From Novosphingobium sp. PC22D (GTDB taxonomy: Bacteria; Pseudomonadota; Alphaproteobacteria; Sphingomonadales; Sphingomonadaceae): a stretch of DNA of 50,000 nt. The stretch's first letter is position 1. Every line of letters starts with the position of its first letter. The notes beneath the pieces were generated by a model. The model had not been told where the DNA came from, searched no databases, and worked only from the letters and a program-made list of their open reading frames with translations. This document shows, in pieces, positions 7,870 to 16,000 of this stretch. The stretch covers positions 1-50,000 of the forward strand of contig NZ_MWMO01000013.1 of assembly GCF_002556635.1 (NCBI RefSeq). The letters are read 5' to 3'. The translations under genes and the position numbers were made by a program.

Positions 7870-9090
7870 ATGTCCGCACATGAGATGACGACCATCGACG
7901 GCTGCATGCACGTCCTCAAGAGCCGCGACCTGCGGCAGGCGCTTTACGACGAGGCCGCGCTGATGATGGAGCACGCGCTGGTGAACCTGCACGGCGCCGA
8001 ACATCGCGCGCGTCGCAACGTCGAGGCGAAGGTGTTCCGTAAGGACGTGTTCCTGCGCTATGAAAAGGAGGTGCTGCCCGCGACGCTCGAAGAGACGATC
8101 GCGCCGTATCTGGAAGCGGGACGCGGCGATCTCGTCGACATCGGCTACCGCATCATGATGAACCTGACGGTGGATTTCACAGGGATCGACCGCGCCGAAC
8201 GCAGCGCGGAAGAAACCGAGGAGCTGATCCGCCTGCTCAAGGAATTCAGCCTGGCCCCCGCGCTCGGCCAGTCGCGCGGTGACGATGTCGAGGACAAGAA
8301 GGCGCGAATCCGGGCGGCGATGGCCACGTTTTCGGAGCGTTTCCTCGAGCCATCCATCGCCCGGCGGGAGACGCTGATCGCCGATGTCGAGGCGGGACGG
8401 CTGGCCGACGACGCGCTGCCGCGCGATGTCCTGACCATGCTGCTGCGCGAACGGGAGGCGATCGGCCTTAGCGAGGAGGCGCTGCTCCAGGAGGGGATCT
8501 TCTACGTTCTCGCGGGCGCGCATACGACGATCCACTCGCTCTCGCACGCCGTTCACGAATTGCTGACCTGGCTCGATGCGCACCCGGAGGACATCGCGCG
8601 GCTGCGCGAGGATCCCTTCTTCATCCAGCAATGCGTGTTCGAAAGCCTTCGTTTGCATCCTTCCAGCCCGGTCGCCCGGCGGCGGGCGCTTTGCCCCGTG
8701 CATCTGCCGGAAGGAGAAGACATTGCCGCCGGTGATGCGGTCACCGCCAATCTCTACGAGGCCAATCGTGACGAGACGATATTCGGCGCCGATGCCGGAT
8801 CGTTCAATCCGCGCCGTCACGTGGAGGGCAAAGTCGCTCCGCACGGCGTGTCGATGGGGATGGGAATGCACGCCTGCCTCGGCCGCAATCTGGCGATCGG
8901 GGTGGAGCCGCGTCCCGGAACCAGCGCCGACGACCATCAGTTCGGCATCGTTCCGTTGATCGTGCGCGCGCTGCTGCAGGCCGGTGTCCGGCCCGACCCC
9001 GAAGGAAAAGCCAGAAAGGACGAGACCATCACCCGCATCACATGGGCCGAATATCCGGTACTGTTGCGTCCCGAGGAGGCCTTGCTGTGA
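7870..9090 (+). CDS. Cytochrome P450 (first of a tandem pair)
   Basis: A 406-residue soluble bacterial P450. The heme-binding loop is GMGMHACLG with the cysteine ligand at residue 336; the position usually held by Phe is Met. The ExxR motif of helix K is E258-S-L-R261. The I-helix motif reads AGAHTT (215-220): the normal acidic residue before Thr is His218, which is uncommon because the acid-Thr pair helps deliver protons for oxygen activation. It shares long stretches with the next gene (RDLRQALYD, the YEKEV..PATL region, ETIAPY), so the pair arose by duplication. It starts 9 nt after the amidohydrolase stop. No ferredoxin or reductase gene is in the window, so electron donors must come from elsewhere. 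Likely role: hydroxylation or epoxidation of the island substrate. Confidence 0.9.
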   Translation: MSAHEMTTIDGCMHVLKSRDLRQALYDEAALMMEHALVNLHGAEHRARRNVEAKVFRKDVFLRYEKEVLPATLEETIAPYLEAGRGDLVDIGYRIMMNLTVDFTGIDRAERSAEETEELIRLLKEFSLAPALGQSRGDDVEDKKARIRAAMATFSERFLEPSIARRETLIADVEAGRLADDALPRDVLTMLLREREAIGLSEEALLQEGIFYVLAGAHTTIHSLSHAVHELLTWLDAHPEDIARLREDPFFIQQCVFESLRLHPSSPVARRRALCPVHLPEGEDIAAGDAVTANLYEANRDETIFGADAGSFNPRRHVEGKVAPHGVSMGMGMHACLGRNLAIGVEPRPGTSADDHQFGIVPLIVRALLQAGVRPDPEGKARKDETITRITWAEYPVLLRPEEALL

Positions 9091-10295
9091 GCGGGGCGGT
9101 CCGGCTGACGCGCTTCCGCGAATGCGAGGCGGCGCTGCGCAACCGCGACTTGCGGCAGGCGCTCTACGACGCGGGCAAGGTCGTGATGGAAGGCGTGCTT
9201 CTGGCCCTGCACGGCGATGAGCATGCCAAGCGCCGGGAAGTGGAAGTGCGCGTCTTTCGCCGCAATTTCTTCCGTTACTACGAAAAGGAAGTCTTCCCCG
9301 CGACGCTGGCCGAGACGATCGCGCCCTATGTGGAAAGCGGCGAGGCGGACCTGATCGCCATGGGCTATCGGCTCACGGTCAACCTGACCGCGGACTTCGC
9401 GGGGATCGACCGGCCGGAACGCAGCGGCGAGGAAACCGACCGCCTGATCACCTTGACGAAGAAGCTGAGCGAAGGCGCGACGATGGTGCATTCGACGCGC
9501 GACCCCGCCGAACTCAATGCCGAGGTGGCGCAGGCGCTCGCCGAACTGGACCGGGATTTTCTCGCTGCCTCGATCGCCCGGCGCAGGGCGCTGCTGGAGG
9601 CCGCCGGCACTGGCGACGATGACGCGGATCTCCCGCGCGACGTCCTCACCGTGATTCTGCGAGCCGAGGATGAACTGGAACTCGACGATGCCCAGCGCTT
9701 GCGCGAGATCGGCTTCTACCTGCAGGCGGGGGCTCACTCGACCGCAAATTCGGTGGTTCACGCGGTCGACGAGATACTGGGCTGGGCGGGTGACGACCCG
9801 GCGCGCTGGGACCGCCTAGACGATCCCATCTTCGTGCAGCAATGCGTCCACGAGAGCCTTCGGCTTCACCCCGCGAGCCCCGAGGCTTGGCGTCGGTCCC
9901 TGTGCCCCGTCGCGGTTCGCGAAGACGAAAGCGTCCCGGCGGACACCCGTGTCGAACTCGATCTGTTCCAGGCCAATCGCGACCGGGAGGTCTTCGGGGA
10001 CGACGCCGACAGTTTCAATCCCGACCGCGAAGTGCCGTCCGGCGTGATGCGCTCGGCGCTGGCGTTCGGCATCGGCGTGCATAGCTGCCTCGGGCGCGAA
10101 CTCGACGGGGGCGTTCTTGCCCGTGCCGGCAGCGATCCGGCGCGTGTGCAGTATGGCATCGTTCCGCTGATCGTCATCGAACTGCTTCGCCTCGGCGTGC
10201 GCAAGCGTCCCGATCGGCCTCCGGAGCCGGATGAATCCACCATCCGCCCCAACTACAAATCCTATCCCGTCACCTTCACGAGAGTTTCCCGATGA
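9087..10295 (+). CDS. Cytochrome P450 (second of a tandem pair)
   Basis: A 402-residue paralogue of the preceding P450. Heme loop FGIGVHSCLG with the cysteine ligand at residue 334, ExxR at E256-S-L-R259, and an I-helix motif AGAHST with His217 where an acid is normal. That both copies keep His argues for function and not for decay. The start is GTG 9087, which overlaps the previous stop as GTGA and has GAGGAGG 7 nt upstream. The next SDR overlaps its stop by 4 bp. The two enzymes may take two successive oxidation steps, or one may have a different regiochemistry; a heterodimer cannot be excluded. The substrate is not deducible from the sequence. Confidence 0.9.
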   Translation: MSGAVRLTRFRECEAALRNRDLRQALYDAGKVVMEGVLLALHGDEHAKRREVEVRVFRRNFFRYYEKEVFPATLAETIAPYVESGEADLIAMGYRLTVNLTADFAGIDRPERSGEETDRLITLTKKLSEGATMVHSTRDPAELNAEVAQALAELDRDFLAASIARRRALLEAAGTGDDDADLPRDVLTVILRAEDELELDDAQRLREIGFYLQAGAHSTANSVVHAVDEILGWAGDDPARWDRLDDPIFVQQCVHESLRLHPASPEAWRRSLCPVAVREDESVPADTRVELDLFQANRDREVFGDDADSFNPDREVPSGVMRSALAFGIGVHSCLGRELDGGVLARAGSDPARVQYGIVPLIVIELLRLGVRKRPDRPPEPDESTIRPNYKSYPVTFTRVSR

Positions 10296-11035
10296 CCCGG
10301 ACCGCACTCGTCACCGGCGCGGCCCAGGGTATCGGTGCCGAGATCGCCGCGACCCTTTCCCGCCGCGGATACCGGCTCGCGCTGATGGATCGCGACGCCG
10401 ACGCGGTGAACGAGGCCGCACGGGCTCTCCACGACGTGGTCGCGCTGCCGTGTGACGTCAGCGACGCTGCGGCGGTCGCATCGGCGTTCGAGGCGCTCGA
10501 GACGTGCCCGGACCTGGTCGTCAACAATGCCGGCGTCGTGCGTTTCGGACTCCTTGCCGATCAGAGCGTCGAGGACTTCGCCAAGGTCGTGTCGATCAAC
10601 CTTGTGGGCGTGTACATCGTCACGCGCGAGGCCGTCCGCCGGATGCGCGAGCGCCGGTCGGGCCATGTCATCTCGCTTACGTCCATCAATGCTTACGGCC
10701 CCGGTCCGGGATCGGGCGCCTATCCCGCGACCAAGAGTGCGGTGAAGCAGTTGATGCGCCAGTTCAGTCTCGAATATGGCGACTGCGGCATCCGCTTCAA
10801 TTCGATCGCGCCCGGCTTCATCGATGGCGGCATGTCGACCCCGATCTATGCCGACCCGAAGGTGCGCAAGGCGCGCAGCGCGGGCGTGCCGATCGGGCGG
10901 CTGGGCACGCCGGCCGATATCGCCGAGGCCGTGGCGTTCCTCGATTCAGAGGCGGGAGGGTATATCAACGGCCATGACCTAGTCGTCGACGGGGGCGTGA
11001 CCAATGCCGTGCTGCGCAACCTGCCGCGCGAATGA
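10292..11035 (+). CDS. Short-chain dehydrogenase/reductase
   Basis: A 247-residue classical SDR. Cofactor loop TGAAQGIG (residues 8-15), NNAG near residue 76, catalytic Ser in the LTSINAYG region and YPATK as the YxxxK pair. An Asp after beta-2 (LMDRD) suggests preference for NAD. The PG motif and the DGG near the C-terminus are intact. It most likely oxidises an alcohol produced by the P450 and epoxide hydrolase steps, or reduces a ketone. ATG 10292 overlaps the P450 stop (ATGA), and the following ThuA-like gene overlaps its stop by 4 bp, so the operon is tightly coupled. Confidence 0.87.
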   Translation: MTRTALVTGAAQGIGAEIAATLSRRGYRLALMDRDADAVNEAARALHDVVALPCDVSDAAAVASAFEALETCPDLVVNNAGVVRFGLLADQSVEDFAKVVSINLVGVYIVTREAVRRMRERRSGHVISLTSINAYGPGPGSGAYPATKSAVKQLMRQFSLEYGDCGIRFNSIAPGFIDGGMSTPIYADPKVRKARSAGVPIGRLGTPADIAEAVAFLDSEAGGYINGHDLVVDGGVTNAVLRNLPRE

Positions 11036-11733
11036 GTGCCGCCGATCGCCATTGCGTGCTGCTGGCGGGCGGTTACTCCCACCCGTTCACCGAGACCGGC
11101 GACGTGCTGGCGATGCTCGCACGCGAGGCGGGCTGGCATGTCGATCGGCATGAGGAAGCGGAACCGGCGATCGATGCCCTGCAACCGGATACAGGGCTGT
11201 TCATCGCCAACGCGCTGTGGTGGTCGATGACCCAGCACGAGAAGTATGAGGCCGACCGACCGCAATGGTCGCGAACTCTCGGCGATGCACGGCTGGCAGC
11301 CGTCCGGCGCTTCGTCGAGGACGGCGGGGCGCTGTTGGCGGTCCATACCGCCGTCATCTGCTGGGACACGCAGCCCGGGTGGCGCGATCTGCTCGGTGGC
11401 GGCTGGCGCTGGCACCATTCCCATCACCCGCCCATGGGCGAGGCGCGGGTCCGACTGACGGACGCGGGCGCGGCGCTGGCGCCCGAAGCCGCCGGCGGTT
11501 TCACGCTGGTCGATGAGGTCTATCACGGGCTCGATCCGGCAGGTGATTGCGCCATCCTGGCCGAGGCCTGCGCGGATACCGACTTCGTCCCCGTCGCGTG
11601 GCTGCGCCGCGTGGGGAAGGGGACGGTCGCGGTCGATGCCCTGGGGCATGACGGACGCTCGCTGCGCCAGGCGGACCATCGGGCGCTGCTTCGCGCCGTG
11701 CTGAGGAGGGCGGCGGAGAATGTCGCTGCGTGA
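11032..11733 (+). CDS. ThuA-like protein (class I glutamine-amidotransferase fold)
   Basis: A 233-residue protein of the ThuA-like family. The N-terminal strand reads HCVLLAGGYSHPF, and a later block, FVEDGGALLAVHTA (around residues 96-109), matches the ThuA core. A His-rich stretch, WRWHHSHHP (around 124-132), is prominent and could bind a metal or substrate. ThuA-like proteins occur with sugar dehydrogenases and in keto-sugar metabolism; their chemistry is often unassigned. Its presence between two SDRs in a P450 operon is unusual and may point to a keto-sugar or another keto intermediate. It overlaps the upstream SDR by 4 bp and the downstream SDR by 14 bp. The function here is unknown. 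Confidence 0.72.
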   Translation: MSAADRHCVLLAGGYSHPFTETGDVLAMLAREAGWHVDRHEEAEPAIDALQPDTGLFIANALWWSMTQHEKYEADRPQWSRTLGDARLAAVRRFVEDGGALLAVHTAVICWDTQPGWRDLLGGGWRWHHSHHPPMGEARVRLTDAGAALAPEAAGGFTLVDEVYHGLDPAGDCAILAEACADTDFVPVAWLRRVGKGTVAVDALGHDGRSLRQADHRALLRAVLRRAAENVAA

Positions 11734-12457
11734 CCGCACGGTCCTGATCGTCGGCTGCACCAGCGGCATCGGCGCCGCTGCCTATCGCCTTTGCGCGGAG
11801 GAGGGGGCCCGCGTCTTGGGTGTCGGCCGCAGAAAGGGCGAGGGCGAGGCGCTGGCGCGCGAATGCGGTGGCCGCTTCGCCCAAGTCGACATTCGCGACG
11901 AGGCGGCGGTCGATGCGTTTTTCGCCGGGCTGGCCGAAAACGGCGTGACTTTGGATGGGGCGATCAACAATGCGGCGACCACCCAAGACGCCGCGCCGAT
12001 CGATGCCCTGGGCCTTGAACTGTTCGATCGGGTCTTCGCGCTCAACGTGCGCGCGCTGTTCCATTGCCTTGCGCGCGAGACCGCGATGATGCGCGGCGGG
12101 GGCGGTTCCATCGTCAACATCGCCTCGATTGCCGGACGTCGGGGTTTTGCCGGGCTGGCCGCCTATTCGGCCAGCAAGCACGCGGTGATCGGACTCACCC
12201 GGTCCGCTGCGCTCGACGGCGCCGGGGACGGCATTCGGGTCAACGCGGTCTGCCCCGGCACGACCCGCACGGAGATGTTCGCGCAGCAAATGAAGACTCG
12301 GCCCGGCGGCGAGGCGGCGACCGTGCGCGGCATACCGCTCGGCCGGGCCGCCGATCCGGACGAGCCGGCCCGTGCGGCGGTATGGCTGCTGTCGGATCAG
12401 GCAAGCTTCGTGACGGGTGAGATCGTCACGGTCGATGGCGGACGAACGATCGCCTAG
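11720..12457 (+). CDS. Short-chain dehydrogenase/reductase
   Basis: A 245-residue classical SDR: glycine loop GCTSGIG (residues 12-18), a basic GRRKG after beta-2 that suggests NADP preference, NNA at the NNAG position (INNAATT), Ser in IASIAGRRG, and YSASK as the catalytic pair. It has the PG motif VCPGTTRTEMF and ends VDGGRTIA. It is the last gene of the amidohydrolase-P450 operon, begins 14 bp inside the ThuA-like gene, and meets the convergent EthD gene in a 4-bp overlap. It could form, with the other SDRs of the island, a series of alcohol/ketone steps. The substrate is unknown. Confidence 0.86.
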   Translation: MSLRDRTVLIVGCTSGIGAAAYRLCAEEGARVLGVGRRKGEGEALARECGGRFAQVDIRDEAAVDAFFAGLAENGVTLDGAINNAATTQDAAPIDALGLELFDRVFALNVRALFHCLARETAMMRGGGGSIVNIASIAGRRGFAGLAAYSASKHAVIGLTRSAALDGAGDGIRVNAVCPGTTRTEMFAQQMKTRPGGEAATVRGIPLGRAADPDEPARAAVWLLSDQASFVTGEIVTVDGGRTIA

Positions 12458-13074
12458 GACGGCTCGCGTCGGTACAATTCGCAATCGTGCCCGACGACGC
12501 AGATCCGGCTCGGCTTCGCCAAGGCTTCGCAGGCCGCGAGCGCGCCGTCGGGGTCGCGGAACCAGAACTCCTCCACTTTCGCGCAGTCGAGCCCCCAGAG
12601 CTGTCCGCCCGGCCTGGGCAATGGCCGGGAGCGCACATGCCCTGCGATGCCGGGGGGCGTCGGGAGCGGCGTGTCGTCCCAGGCGAAGCAGAAGGCATGC
12701 CACCGCGCGGCCGGATCGGCGGCCATGATCGTCACCTCTGCCAGCGATGCGCAGTGCAGTGCGATCGGCTCGGCGAATGTGTCTTCCTCGTCGCGTTCCA
12801 TGACTGCTTGCGACGAGCGATCCGCGAAATGCGCGTGGCGGTGCGCGATCGAGCGATGCCAGATCATCCCGACGCCATCGTGATCCCCCAACCATCCGCG
12901 CTGATCCCGCGAAGGCGCGATCAGGTCGCAGTGCACATAGCGCGCGACATTGCGCCAGCGCGGCTGCGCCATGCCGAGCGCCCCGTGCTGCCGCCAGCGA
13001 GCCGTCCAATCCTCTCGCGAGAAAGCCGGATTCCGACGCGTGAGATAGACGAGTTTCGGCGAAGTGAGCGACAT
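12454..13074 (-). CDS. EthD-domain protein
   Basis: A 206-residue protein whose start KLVYLTRRNPAFSREDW, followed by TARWRQHG, is the typical opening of EthD (dimeric alpha/beta-barrel) domains. The length is about twice one EthD domain, and the second half has a related layout (FWFRDPDGALAACEAL), so one chain may form a whole barrel (inference). EthD was first seen beside a cytochrome P450 for ether degradation, where it was needed although its chemistry was unclear. Its presence in a P450 island fits that. It is transcribed alone, divergent from the OYE gene, from the 45-bp region that holds the operator at 13092-13111. The ribosome site is weak. Confidence 0.75.
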   Translation of the reverse strand: MSLTSPKLVYLTRRNPAFSREDWTARWRQHGALGMAQPRWRNVARYVHCDLIAPSRDQRGWLGDHDGVGMIWHRSIAHRHAHFADRSSQAVMERDEEDTFAEPIALHCASLAEVTIMAADPAARWHAFCFAWDDTPLPTPPGIAGHVRSRPLPRPGGQLWGLDCAKVEEFWFRDPDGALAACEALAKPSRICVVGHDCELYRREPS

Positions 13075-13091
13075 GGCGAGGGCATTGCATA

Positions 13092-13111
13092 TTATATCGA
13101 TATCAATATAT
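13092..13111. promoter_or_regulatory. Island operator shared by EthD and OYE units
   Basis: The 20-mer TTATATCGATATCAATATAT matches the perfect palindrome at 18 of 20 positions. It lies in the 45-bp gap between two divergent genes, 17 nt from the EthD ATG and 8 nt from the OYE ATG, so one site can control both. A TTGCAT at 13085-13090 precedes it as at the 6468 site. Distances leave almost no untranslated leader for the OYE gene. Confidence 0.78.
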
Positions 13112-13119
13112 CAAGAGGA

Positions 13120-14235
13120 ATGGTCGAGCTCTCCCCCTTGCTGTCCCCTTTTTCACTGGGCCGCCTTACCGTGCGCAACCGCGTGGTGATGGCGCCGATG
13201 ACGCGGGAGATGTCGCCCGGCGGCGTTCCAGGTCCGGACGTGCGCGACTACTATGCGCGACGGGCACGCGGCGGCGTGGGTCTCATCATCACCGAGGGCG
13301 CATCGGTCGATCTGGCGGGCAGTTTCGGATCGCGCGTGCCCCGTCTGTATGGACGCGACGCGATCGCGGCCTGGCGGGAGGTCGTCTCGGCGGTTCATGA
13401 CGAGGGAGCCGCGATCTTCGCGCAGCTCTGGCATGTCGGCGCGTTCTCGCCGTCGCTCATCGGCATGGTCGACACGCTGCCTGCCGACGTTGCGCGCCTC
13501 AGCCCCTCGGGGCTCGCGGCGCCGGATCGACCGTTCGGCAGGGCAATGACGGAGGCCGACATCGCGCATGCCGTCGCCGCTTTCGCTGCCGCGGCAGCCG
13601 CCGCCCAGGATGCCGGCTTCGACGGGATCGAGGTTCACGGCGCTCACGGCTATCTGCCGGACCAGTTCATGTGGGAAGGCACCAACCTTCGAGACGACCG
13701 CTATGGCGGCACGATCGAGGCGCGGATGCACTTCCCCGTCGAACTGGTCGAGGCGATTCGCCGGCGCACGGGCAACGGCTTCGTCATCGGCTTTCGCCTG
13801 TCGCAGTGGAAGCAGCTCGACTACGCGGCGCGGCTCGCGCCCGATCCCGACACGCTTGCCCTTTATGTGCGACCGCTCGCCGAGGCCGGCGTCGACGTGT
13901 TCCACGCCTCCACGCGCCGCTTCTGGGAGCCCGAGTTTCCAGGCGATCCGCGCAACCTCGCTGGCTGGGTCCGGGCGCTTGGTGGTCGGCCGGTCATCAC
14001 CGTTGGGTCCGTTACGCTCGACGTCGACTTCAAGGCGCCCAGCGGCAAGCTGGCGGCCAAGGCCCAGCTCGATCATCTCGCGATGCTGGAAGATGGCCTT
14101 GCGCGGCAGCACTTCGATCTGATTGCCATCGGACGGTCGCTGCTGGCGAACCCCGACTGGGTGCACAGGCTGGAGCGTAGCGCGCTCGCCGGGCTGGAGG
14201 CCTTCGACCGCACCATGATCGACAAACTGAACTGA
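13120..14235 (+). CDS. Old Yellow Enzyme-family NADH:flavin oxidoreductase
   Basis: A 371-residue FMN-dependent ene-reductase-like enzyme. It shows VRNRVVMAPMTREMSPGGVP near the start, the substrate-anion-binding pair His173 and His176 followed by Tyr178 in HGAHGY, the family block RYGGTIEAR, and GRSLLANPDW for FMN phosphate contact. OYE enzymes reduce activated C=C bonds of enones; some relatives act as dienoyl-CoA reductases or demethylases, but no C-terminal FeS/FAD domains are present here. ATG 13120 directly follows an AAGAGGA sequence, too close for a normal ribosome site, so the mRNA may be leaderless or start with a short leader. It forms a unit with the next SDR, 20 nt downstream. 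Confidence 0.87.
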   Translation: MVELSPLLSPFSLGRLTVRNRVVMAPMTREMSPGGVPGPDVRDYYARRARGGVGLIITEGASVDLAGSFGSRVPRLYGRDAIAAWREVVSAVHDEGAAIFAQLWHVGAFSPSLIGMVDTLPADVARLSPSGLAAPDRPFGRAMTEADIAHAVAAFAAAAAAAQDAGFDGIEVHGAHGYLPDQFMWEGTNLRDDRYGGTIEARMHFPVELVEAIRRRTGNGFVIGFRLSQWKQLDYAARLAPDPDTLALYVRPLAEAGVDVFHASTRRFWEPEFPGDPRNLAGWVRALGGRPVITVGSVTLDVDFKAPSGKLAAKAQLDHLAMLEDGLARQHFDLIAIGRSLLANPDWVHRLERSALAGLEAFDRTMIDKLN

Positions 14236-14255
14236 CACGACCAGGGAGACACGGG

Positions 14256-15011
14256 ATGCGAACCATCGAGGGACTAAGCGCGCTGATTACCGGGGGCGGA
14301 TCGGGGCTGGGCCTCGCCATGGCGCACCATCTTGCCGAGCGCGGCGCCAAAGTGACGATCTCCGGAAGGCGCGAGGCGAAACTGCGCGAGGCGGCGGACG
14401 AGGTCGGCTGCGGATGGGTCGTCGGCGATGTCACCGAGGCCGCCGATCGCGAGCGCATGATCGCGCGGGCAGTCGAATATGGCGGTGGTCTCCACGCGCT
14501 CGTCAACAATGCGGGCAACATGTACCGCGCGCCGCTCGAAACGCTTGAGGAGAAACGGCTGCTCGATTTGTTCCACAGCAACGTGGTCGGGGCGATGATG
14601 CTGACGGCGCTGGCGGTCCCACACCTCGAGGCGGGCGAAGGGGCGGTCATCTTTCTCGGCTCCGGTCATACGCGCCGCGCGTTTCCCAATGCGTCGCCCT
14701 ATGCGGCGACGAAGGCCGCGGTGCAGACCTTGACGCAGGTCCTGGCGGCCGAACTCGGCCCCAGGGGCATCCGCGTCAATTGCGTGATTCCCGGCGGCGT
14801 GGCGACGGAGATCAACGTCAGGGCCGGTCTCGTTACCGCCGAGGAAGCGGTGGCGCGGCAGTCGGCGATGCTGCCCATGCAGGCCCTCGACCGGCTGGGC
14901 ACGGGCGAGGACGTCGCCGAGGCCGTGGCCTATCTGATTTGCGCCGAATGGGTGACGGGCGCGATCGTCGACGTCGACGGCGGACTGGGGCTGGGAATCT
15001 CGCGCGATTAG
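14256..15011 (+). CDS. Short-chain dehydrogenase/reductase
   Basis: A 251-residue classical SDR with GGGSGLG (residues 13-19), a basic GRREAK after beta-2 suggesting NADP, NNAG near residue 86, Ser in LGSGHTRR, and YAATK as the catalytic pair. It ends with VDVDGGLGLG. A GGGAGA ribosome site (AGGGAGACACGGG) precedes ATG 14256. It follows the OYE gene by 20 nt and probably uses or supplies the ketone group that activates the double bond for the OYE. Its stop overlaps the convergent ACMSD-like gene by 4 bp. Confidence 0.86.
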   Translation: MRTIEGLSALITGGGSGLGLAMAHHLAERGAKVTISGRREAKLREAADEVGCGWVVGDVTEAADRERMIARAVEYGGGLHALVNNAGNMYRAPLETLEEKRLLDLFHSNVVGAMMLTALAVPHLEAGEGAVIFLGSGHTRRAFPNASPYAATKAAVQTLTQVLAAELGPRGIRVNCVIPGGVATEINVRAGLVTAEEAVARQSAMLPMQALDRLGTGEDVAEAVAYLICAEWVTGAIVDVDGGLGLGISRD

Positions 15012-16000
15012 AGCCGCAGCAGCCGGCGGGCGTTGTCCGCCAGCGGCGCGTCGATGACGGGGAGCGTGAACCGTTCCGGCGCGTCCCACCCGGCGAAGTT
15101 GGTGCCGTAGACGAGCCGCGACGTGCCCACTCGCCGCGCCAGCAGCGCCAGCGCCTCGTCGTCATGCATGTGGATATCGAACCACAACTTGCGCGCTTCT
15201 TCTTCGAAGGCGCCGTCCGCCCTCAGATAGTCCGCCACCCATGGCCGTTTGTGCGCGGCATGACGGAGCCGCCCCCAGACGAGCGCCAACGCGCCGCCGC
15301 CATGGCTGATGCAAATGTCGATGCCGGGGTGGCGGTGCAGCACTCCGCCGAAGATGAGCGTGGCGACGGCGATCGTCTCCTGCATCGTGAAGCCGGCCAG
15401 AATGTCCAGTTCGTATTTCTTCAGCGCCGGACTGCCAGCCGGGCCGTCGATGCCGGCCGGGGCGGGATGGAGGAACAGCGGGACGTCCAGTTCCACCACG
15501 CGCGCGTAAAACGGGTCCATCGCGGGATCGTCGAGGCCGAGCGGCAGGTCGGTGCCGATATAGGCGGCGCGCAGGCCCAGGTCGCGCACGGCCCGATCGA
15601 GCTCCTCGATTGCGGCGGGAATGTCCTGCATCGGCAGACAGGCACTGCCTGCCAGCCGGTCGGGATAGGCGGCGACGAGATCGGCCATGGCGTCGTTGTG
15701 GCGACGGCAGAACCGCGTGGCTTCCTCGGCAGGAATGTAATGGAAATAAGTGAGCGGGTTGGGCGACAGCAACTGGAATGCGATGCCGCTGCGGTCCATC
15801 GCCACAAGCCGCACCTCGGGCTCCATGAATGCGCTGCCGCGATAGCGGACGTTGCGCAGTCGATACTCTCCGATGCGGAAGACCGGGGTGCCGTCTTCCT
15901 CCTCGAAGAGCCATGGGCCGAAGCGCCCCGCCTGTTCGAACGTTTGCGGCAGCACCGCATGCGCGTGGATGTCGATGACCGAAGCGTCGGACGCGCTCAT
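15008..16000 (-). CDS. ACMSD-like amidohydrolase (amidohydrolase_2), possible decarboxylase
   Basis: A 330-residue TIM-barrel protein of the amidohydrolase_2 family, related to aminocarboxymuconate-semialdehyde decarboxylase and gamma-resorcylate decarboxylase. Metal ligands: His12 and His14 (DIHAHAVLP), His178 (LFLHPAP), and the His233 position in ISHGGGAL. The final ligand, Asp in GSD or GTD of the family, is Asn301 here (YGTNFAGWD), a notable change; Asp306 five residues on might substitute. Family members decarboxylate or hydrolyse ring-derived acids. ATG 16000 overlaps the upstream SDR stop (ATGA). The frame stays open to 16600, but that region belongs to the SDR gene. It is the last gene of the unit led by the epoxide-hydrolase-like gene. 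Confidence 0.82.
   Translation of the reverse strand: MSASDASVIDIHAHAVLPQTFEQAGRFGPWLFEEEDGTPVFRIGEYRLRNVRYRGSAFMEPEVRLVAMDRSGIAFQLLSPNPLTYFHYIPAEEATRFCRRHNDAMADLVAAYPDRLAGSACLPMQDIPAAIEELDRAVRDLGLRAAYIGTDLPLGLDDPAMDPFYARVVELDVPLFLHPAPAGIDGPAGSPALKKYELDILAGFTMQETIAVATLIFGGVLHRHPGIDICISHGGGALALVWGRLRHAAHKRPWVADYLRADGAFEEEARKLWFDIHMHDDEALALLARRVGTSRLVYGTNFAGWDAPERFTLPVIDAPLADNARRLLRL

Noticed and set aside
6559..8937. A 792-codon open frame on the minus strand
   Set aside because: It is antisense to the amidohydrolase and first P450 genes, both with clear motifs; long antisense frames are common at this GC content.
12487..13119. Upstream extension of the OYE reading frame
   Set aside because: It is antisense to the EthD gene; OYE family sequence begins at 13120.
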